Positions 13,916-18,383 of a DNA stretch of 18,383 nucleotides are shown one piece after another. The stretch is from Pseudomonadota bacterium (GTDB taxonomy: Bacteria; Desulfobacterota; Desulfovibrionia; Desulfovibrionales; Desulfovibrionaceae). Every line of letters starts with the position of its first letter. Within the stretch, counting starts at the first letter, position 1. A program made the position numbers and the translations under genes. The notes under the pieces were generated by a model. It saw nothing but the letters and a program-made list of their open reading frames with translations, was not told the DNA's origin and ran no database searches. The stretch is taken from the NCBI GenBank assembly GCA_023399375.1, contig JAEWPX010000129.1, forward strand, positions 1 to 18,383. The letters are read 5' to 3'.

Positions 13916-15913
13916 TCAGCCGATCAGGCCGTGCTTTTTGCGGGCCATTGCGCGCATGGGCTCGATGCGCGCATTGACGAGCGTCGGCAGGCGGCGGCCG
14001 CGAAGGAGTGCGCCACACTGGGAGAGAAGTGATTGCACGCGAATTTCCACCCCCACGAGCTTAATCAGGAATTCGTGCCAAGCACCTGCGCCGTGGCGGT
14101 GCTGGCAGGCGTATATCTCCCGCTTGAACACCTCGCGCCAGGTGGCGGTCTTGGCCGAGGGGTGCAGACGGAAGGTGGCGACGAGACAGGGGATGCGCAC
14201 GATCTTGCCTTGCCGGCTGATGCGCTCGAACAGGTCGTAGTCCATGCAATAGGTAAAGCGCGTGTCCATGCCGCCGGCGGCGCGGTAGGCGTCGCGACGG
14301 AAAAACGTCGATTGCTGCGGCACGGCCATGGCGTAGCGCATCTGGCGGTGGGAGGGAGCGAGCACGGTGTCAAGCATGACCGCCCGGCCGGCGGGATCGG
14401 TTAATAGCGTGTCACCCGTGACCATGACCGCCTCGGGATGGCGGGCGAAGGCCTCGGCCACGGCGGCCAGGACGTTGTCGGCGCAAAGCGTGTCGTCGGA
14501 ATTGAGCCAGCCCATGATCTCGCCCGTGGCCATGGCGAAGCCCTCGGCCAGAGCCGCGGTCTGGCCCGCGTCCGGGGCCGAACGCCAGTACGCGAGCCTC
14601 CCGTCCCATTGCCGCAGGATGGACGGCGTTTCGTCCGTGGAGCCGCCGTCGAGGACGATGTGTTCGACGGCGACGCCTTTTTGCGCGGCCACGCTTTCGA
14701 GGGTTTCGCCAAGAAATGCGGCCTGGTTGAAGGACGGCGTGACCACCGTGACCTTGGGCAGGCGCAGGGGGACCATACCCGAGGCCTCGTGCAGGGCGTC
14801 GTAGATGTTTTGCGCGCAGGCCGCCCAGGAAAACGCCGTTGCGCGGTCCAGGCCCAGGGCTACCTGCCGCTTGCGCAGCGCGTCGTCGGTGCGCAGGCGG
14901 CGCAGCAGGGCAGCCAGGGTCGCGTCGTCATCGGCCGGAAAGGGCAGACCGGCGATGCCCGCGGCCTCGGGCAGGGAGGCCGCGTCGGCATAGGCCACGG
15001 GCACGCCGCTGGCCATGGCCTCGAGCAGCGGCAGGCCGAAGCCCTCGTAGCGCGAAGGGAAAAGGAAGGCCGCCGCGCCCCGGTAGGCCAGGGCCACGTC
15101 GTCGTCCGGCAGATAGCCCAGGGGAATGACGCTCTCCGGTGGTATGTCGGCCGGCAGCAGCTTGAGCAGCGCCTGCGGGTCGCCGTGGCCGATAAGCGCA
15201 AGCTGTGGCCGAGGGCCGTCCGCTTCCCGGTGCAGCCGGGCCAGGGCGCGCAGGGTGACGCCGAGGTTTTTGTGGGGCATCAGGTTGCCCACGCACAGGA
15301 GATAGCCTTCCCGCAGGCCATGCCGGGCACGGAAAGCGTCCAGGGGGGCGGCGTCTGCGGAAGAACGCGGCCGGAAGCGGCCGTGGTCCACGGCGCAGAG
15401 GTCCGTTGGGCGCGTGCGCGCGGCCACGGGGCCGTAGACGCACAGCATTTCCCGGCGCGTGAAGGCGGAAAGCGTCAGCGGAATCGTCAGGCGTTTGAGG
15501 CTCGCCCGCTGGCGCAGGGCGAAAACCCAACGGATGTGCCGGGCCAGGGTTTCGGGATGGCGCTTCCACAGGACGTCGTTGACCACGCCCACGCTGCGGC
15601 CGAAAAAGGCCAGTGGCAGCAGGCCGTCCGGGGCGTAGTGCACGTCCGCGCCGGCGTGCAGGATTTGCCAGGCCATGCCCGTCTGCTGCCAGGCGTAGAG
15701 CGAGGGCACATTGACCGTGCGCGCCGTCAGGTGGCCGTCCGCGACCAGCCCGCACGCCTTGGTGTTACAAAGCGGCTTGCCGGAAACGAGCGTGATTGCG
15801 TCGCCATGCTCGGCGGCAAGCGCGGCCAGGTGCGGCAGGATGGATTCCAGGCAGCGGCCGATGCCGGTGCGCTGGGGATGGGAAAGGGTGCTGGCGTCTA
15901 TGGTGATGCGCAT
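13916..15913 (-). CDS. Bifunctional GT4-GT2 glycosyltransferase fusion
   Basis: This 665-residue protein joins two complete glycosyltransferases. Residues 1 to about 375 are GT4 (GT-B fold): ASTLSHPQRTGIGR near the start, VGNLMPHKNLG (208-218) and SRYEGFGLPLLEAM with E290/E298. Residues about 385-665 are GT2 (GT-A fold): VTVVTPSFNQ (388-397), LDGGSTDETP (421-430), LNSDD (470-474) as the metal-binding acidic site, and CMDYDLFERI (556-565) as a likely acceptor-side ED-like motif. One polypeptide could thus add two successive sugars. The ATG at 15913 is where similarity begins but lacks a good ribosome-binding site; an in-frame ATG at 15973 would lie inside the divergent promoter. It is transcribed away from the ABC transporter and leads the GT operon. 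Confidence 0.92.
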   Translation of the reverse strand: MRITIDASTLSHPQRTGIGRCLESILPHLAALAAEHGDAITLVSGKPLCNTKACGLVADGHLTARTVNVPSLYAWQQTGMAWQILHAGADVHYAPDGLLPLAFFGRSVGVVNDVLWKRHPETLARHIRWVFALRQRASLKRLTIPLTLSAFTRREMLCVYGPVAARTRPTDLCAVDHGRFRPRSSADAAPLDAFRARHGLREGYLLCVGNLMPHKNLGVTLRALARLHREADGPRPQLALIGHGDPQALLKLLPADIPPESVIPLGYLPDDDVALAYRGAAAFLFPSRYEGFGLPLLEAMASGVPVAYADAASLPEAAGIAGLPFPADDDATLAALLRRLRTDDALRKRQVALGLDRATAFSWAACAQNIYDALHEASGMVPLRLPKVTVVTPSFNQAAFLGETLESVAAQKGVAVEHIVLDGGSTDETPSILRQWDGRLAYWRSAPDAGQTAALAEGFAMATGEIMGWLNSDDTLCADNVLAAVAEAFARHPEAVMVTGDTLLTDPAGRAVMLDTVLAPSHRQMRYAMAVPQQSTFFRRDAYRAAGGMDTRFTYCMDYDLFERISRQGKIVRIPCLVATFRLHPSAKTATWREVFKREIYACQHRHGAGAWHEFLIKLVGVEIRVQSLLSQCGALLRGRRLPTLVNARIEPMRAMARKKHGLIG

Positions 15914-15953
15914 AAGTATGTAAGGGCTTGGCAGCGCCGGAAAGGCGGATGCG

Positions 15954-15983
15954 TTGACATGCGTCAATTCCATCGAATATGCA
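15954..15983 (+). promoter_or_regulatory. Promoter with overlapping palindromic operator, wzm-like gene
   Basis: A perfect -35 TTGACA (15954-15959) is followed after 18 nt by TATGCA (15978-15983), a weak -10. The -35 is embedded in TTGACATGCGTCAA (15954-15967), an exact inverted repeat TTGAC-N4-GTCAA, so a repressor bound there would block the promoter. It lies in the 79-nt gap between the divergent glycosyltransferase and transporter genes and could control both directions. Confidence 0.45.
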
Positions 15984-15992
15984 ACCGGCGGC

Positions 15993-16874
15993 ATGCAGGC
16001 GTCAAAAATGGTCATGGTCGTGCGGCGGCCACGCCCCGGCTCTTTCTGGTCGGGTCTTTTCACCGGCCTTTCCCCCGTGGCCTTTGCCCGGCATTTCTGG
16101 AAACGCCGCGAGGTGCTGGCCACCTTCGCCCGCATCGAATTCCTCTCCCGCTACCACGGCGCGCAGCTCGGCGTGCTCTGGGGCCTGGTTTCCCCACTGG
16201 CCACGCTTGCCGTCTACACCTTCGTTTTTTCCGTGGTCTTCAAGCCGTCCTGGGCCGGCGGCGGGCAGGGTGGCGTGGCCGGGTACGCGCTCATCCTTTT
16301 CACCGGGCTGGTCGTGTTCGAAGTGTTCGCCGGCTGCGTGAACCGCACGCCACGGCTGCTTTCGGAAAACGTCAATTTCATCAAGAAGGTCCTCTTTCCC
16401 CTGGAAATCCTGCCCGTCGGCATCCTCTGTGCCGCGGCCATGGAATCCCTGGTCAGCCTCGCGCTCGTCGCCGTTGGCGTGCTCGCGACCACGGGGACGC
16501 TCCACTGGACCATTTTGCTTGCGCCGCTGGCCTATCCGCCGCTTTGCATGCTCACGCTCGGGGTCTGCTGGCTGCTCGCGCCGGTCGGCGTCTTTCTCAA
16601 GGACCTCGGCAACATGGTCGGCGTCATCGTGCAGCTCTATTTTTTCGCCACACCCATTCTCTATCCGCTCACCGCCGTGCCCGAGCCCTACCGGTCGCTT
16701 TTGGCCCTGAACCCCCTGCATCCCGTGGTCGATCACCTGCGCCGCACCATCATCTGGGGCCAGATGCCGGACTGGGCGGCGCTCGGCTGGGTCACGCTGG
16801 CCTCGGCTGCGGTCATGCTCGTCGGGTACGCGTTTTTTACAAGCGTCAAGAGGCTTTTCGCCGATGCCGTCTGA
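15993..16874 (+). CDS. wzm: ABC-2 type polysaccharide exporter permease (Wzm-like)
   Basis: This 293-residue inner-membrane permease has about six membrane segments. It is the transmembrane half of an ABC exporter that moves lipid-linked O-antigen or capsule polymer to the periplasm. The amphipathic N-terminal region ARHFWKRREVLATFARIEFLSRYHGAQLGVLWGLVSPL and LLSENVNFIKKVLFPLEILPV are hallmarks of Wzm/KpsM/TagG proteins. Start choice: ATGs occur at 15993, 16008 and 16014 in frame; the -10 at 15978 favours one of the later two, while 15993 is the longest reasonable. An in-frame TTG at 15954 is rejected because it is the -35. The stop overlaps the ATPase start by 11 nt, which couples the two subunits. 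The family call is firm; the start is not. Confidence 0.9.
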   Translation: MQASKMVMVVRRPRPGSFWSGLFTGLSPVAFARHFWKRREVLATFARIEFLSRYHGAQLGVLWGLVSPLATLAVYTFVFSVVFKPSWAGGGQGGVAGYALILFTGLVVFEVFAGCVNRTPRLLSENVNFIKKVLFPLEILPVGILCAAAMESLVSLALVAVGVLATTGTLHWTILLAPLAYPPLCMLTLGVCWLLAPVGVFLKDLGNMVGVIVQLYFFATPILYPLTAVPEPYRSLLALNPLHPVVDHLRRTIIWGQMPDWAALGWVTLASAAVMLVGYAFFTSVKRLFADAV

Positions 16875-18282
16875 TGCCAAGACCCCGGTCATCGCCGCCC
16901 GGGGCGTCTCCAAGATGTACGAGCTCTACAGCCGTCCCCAGGACCGGCTGCGCCAACTTCTTTTTCCCGGCGGCAAGCCGCTTTTCCGCGAGCACTGGGC
17001 GCTTCGCGACGTCTCCTTCGAGGTCATGCCCGGCGAGGCCTTCGGCATCATCGGCAAGAACGGGGCCGGCAAATCCACCCTGTTGCAAATACTGGCCGGG
17101 GTGCTCGAGCCCACGGCCGGCGAGGTGGTCCTGCCCGAGCGCACCACGGCGCTTTTGGAGCTCGGCTCCGGCTTCAAGCCGGAATTCACCGGCCGGCAAA
17201 ACGTCTACGTCAACGCCGCCGTGCTCGGCATCCCGCGCAGCGTCGTCGAGGAGCGCCTGGACGACATCGCCGCCTTCGCCGACATCGGCGTCCACTTCGA
17301 CCAGCCGGTCAAGACCTATTCCAGCGGCATGTTCCTGCGCCTGGCCTTTGCCGTGACCACGAGCCTCGAGCCCGAAGTCCTCATCATCGACGAGGCGCTG
17401 GCCGTCGGCGACGTCTTTTTCCGTCAGAAATGCTACCAGCGCCTGGAAGGGTTGCTCGCGCGCGGCACCGTGGTCGTGCTCGTCTCCCATGCCATGAACG
17501 ACGTGGCCCAGTTCTGCCACCGCGCGCTTTTCCTCGAACGCGGCCGCACCACCTTTTGCGGCGACGCCGCCGCGGCGGTCAAACGCTACATGGTCGGCCC
17601 CGGGGACAAAACGGCCAAGACGGCGGTCACGGAGCCGGCGTCCCAGGATCTGCCGGCCGAGGACGCCGACGCCGGTTTCTGGCCCGCGCCCGAAGCCTTT
17701 CTCGACCTCGCGGCCGTGCCCGCCGCCGAAAACGGCTTCGCCACGCTCACCCATGTGGCCGTGTGCGACGCCGCAGGCCATCCCTGCCGCGCCTTCGAGC
17801 AGGGTGAGACCGTGTCCATCTTCTGCCGCTATGCCGTCACGACCGATATCGAGGTGGCCGTGGCCGGGGTGGAACTGATTAACGACAAGCGCATCATCGT
17901 CTTCGGCAAGAACACCCTGCAATTCGACTGCGAACATCCGACCGCGACGCCGGCCGGGGCCGTCGTGCGCGTGCGCTTCGACCTTTCCCTCGACCTCGCG
18001 CCGGGCGAATATACGTTCAACCTGGGCTTTTCGACGCTCAGTCGCGAGGATTTCGCGCGCCGGGCGGCGCTTTCGCACCAGGAACTGGAAAGCCGCACCA
18101 CGGTCATCTCGATCCTGACCCGGGCCGGCGATTTCATGGTCACCTTCCGCAGCCGCGACACCACGCCCGTGCAGCTCACCCACCACGGCGTGGCGAACTT
18201 GCCTGGGAGTGCATCGGTGAAGTTGTGTGGGGGAGATGCCTCCGGCGGCCAGGGCGCTGCCCTGGACCTGCCAGGGGGATGA
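16864..18282 (+). CDS. wzt: ABC exporter ATPase with C-terminal glycan-binding domain (Wzt-like)
   Basis: This 472-residue protein pairs an ATP-binding domain (about 1-245) with a C-terminal Wzt-type beta-sandwich (about 290-455) that reads the polymer's terminal modification before export. Walker A is GKNGAGKST (64-72, K70), the signature YSSGMFLRLA (152-161), Walker B VLIIDEAL (D176, E177) and the switch His H209 in VSHAM. AGAGG about 9 nt upstream of the ATG supports the start. The C-terminal domain implies that export depends on a specific end group, perhaps added by one of the glycosyltransferase proteins next door. The last 18 or so residues (from about 455) are Gly-rich, come from the GC-rich repeat at the right edge, and probably are not part of the fold. 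Confidence 0.93.
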   Translation: MPSDAKTPVIAARGVSKMYELYSRPQDRLRQLLFPGGKPLFREHWALRDVSFEVMPGEAFGIIGKNGAGKSTLLQILAGVLEPTAGEVVLPERTTALLELGSGFKPEFTGRQNVYVNAAVLGIPRSVVEERLDDIAAFADIGVHFDQPVKTYSSGMFLRLAFAVTTSLEPEVLIIDEALAVGDVFFRQKCYQRLEGLLARGTVVVLVSHAMNDVAQFCHRALFLERGRTTFCGDAAAAVKRYMVGPGDKTAKTAVTEPASQDLPAEDADAGFWPAPEAFLDLAAVPAAENGFATLTHVAVCDAAGHPCRAFEQGETVSIFCRYAVTTDIEVAVAGVELINDKRIIVFGKNTLQFDCEHPTATPAGAVVRVRFDLSLDLAPGEYTFNLGFSTLSREDFARRAALSHQELESRTTVISILTRAGDFMVTFRSRDTTPVQLTHHGVANLPGSASVKLCGGDASGGQGAALDLPGG

Positions 18283-18305
18283 TCCCCCTGGACCCTCGAT
18301 GGGTC
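18225..18305. repeat. GC-rich inverted-repeat element ending the wzt-like gene
   Basis: A block of consecutive hairpins: CCAGGGC-GCT-GCCCTGG (18249-18265), then arms CCAGGGGGA and TCCCCCTGG around TGA (18271-18291, one further pair possible), then GACCC-TCGAT-GGGTC (18291-18305). The TGA loop of the second hairpin contains the stop codon of the ATPase gene. In my recollection GC-rich elements with this CCTCCGGCGGCCAGGG start are common at gene ends in Desulfovibrio-type genomes; this was not checked. No U-run follows, so termination is uncertain. Confidence 0.6.
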
Positions 18306-18348
18306 TTCCCGTCGGGGCTGATGGTACAATCTACGGTCCATGACATTA

Positions 18349-18383
18349 CCCCCCTTTTAAAAGTTTTTGGGGAAGGAGGGGGG
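18349..18383. repeat. C-run/G-run inverted repeat at right edge
   Basis: A C-run (18349-18354) and TTTTAAAA with the perfect palindrome CTTTTAAAAG (18354-18363) are followed by a T-run, GGGG (18369-18372) and a G-rich run to the window end. It can fold with C-run against G-run and may be a terminator for genes on either side. The window cuts it, so its full extent is unknown. Between 18306 and 18348 nothing else was recognised. Confidence 0.4.

Noticed and set aside
15954..15992. TTG at 15954 as the permease start
   Set aside because: This TTG is part of a perfect TTGACA -35 hexamer and lacks a ribosome-binding site. The extra 13 residues are not like Wzm N-termini.
14438..17356. 972-codon plus-strand open frame spanning the fusion glycosyltransferase, permease and ATPase
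   Set aside because: It runs antisense to one real gene and out of frame with two others. Those three have clear motifs; this frame has none.

Overview
The window is GC-rich, with codon use and gene types typical of a Gram-negative, probably sulfate-reducing deltaproteobacterium of the Desulfovibrio / Solidesulfovibrio group. This placement is an inference. It rests on overall composition, the close packing of genes, the Wzm/Wzt polysaccharide exporter, the rhodanese-fused CoA-disulfide-reductase-like enzyme, and the kind of GC-rich intergenic repeat seen at the right edge. No rRNA, tRNA, CRISPR array or intact insertion sequence was seen.

Layout, left to right. (1) 88-2422, plus strand: pdxA (vitamin B6 synthesis), overlapped by a secreted alginate-lyase-family protein. 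(2) 2379-3844, minus strand: an ATP-binding universal stress protein preceded by a protein-kinase-fold protein. The two form a tight operon whose 3' end overlaps the lyase tail by 44 nt. (3) 4081-5595, plus: a polytopic membrane protein resembling GT-C glycosyltransferases. (4) About 5600-6930: a visibly AT-richer islet with one small TPR membrane protein on the minus strand, then roughly 650 nt without a supportable gene. The right half of that gap holds a candidate sigma-70 promoter and several strong hairpins ahead of a response regulator. (5) 6930-10134: a stand-alone CheY-like receiver and, convergent to it, a large CHASE4-type hybrid sensor kinase (HAMP, HisKA, HATPase, REC, HPt). The kinase's sensor half is AT-richer than its signalling half. 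(6) 10439-12634, minus: a YjbQ/UPF0047 protein and an FAD/NAD(P)H disulfide reductase fused to a rhodanese domain. (7) 12804-18282: a surface-polysaccharide locus. A GT4 enzyme and a GT4-GT2 fusion lie on the minus strand, diverging from an ABC-2 permease (Wzm-like) and an ATPase with a C-terminal carbohydrate-binding extension (Wzt-like) on the plus strand. (8) 18200-18383: a run of GC-rich inverted repeats that supplies the last residues and the stop codon of the ATPase gene.

How the genes work together. The clearest functional unit is the export locus: the two glycosyltransferase proteins would build a glycan on a lipid carrier in the cytoplasm, and Wzm/Wzt would export it. The two-component genes form a plausible multistep phosphorelay (HisKA to REC to HPt to stand-alone receiver). 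The kinase-fold/USP pair is the least familiar unit. The rest are housekeeping or redox genes.

Limits: all assignments come from reading motifs by eye. Promoters and operators are pattern matches only. Start codons were chosen from ribosome-binding sites and from where family similarity begins.
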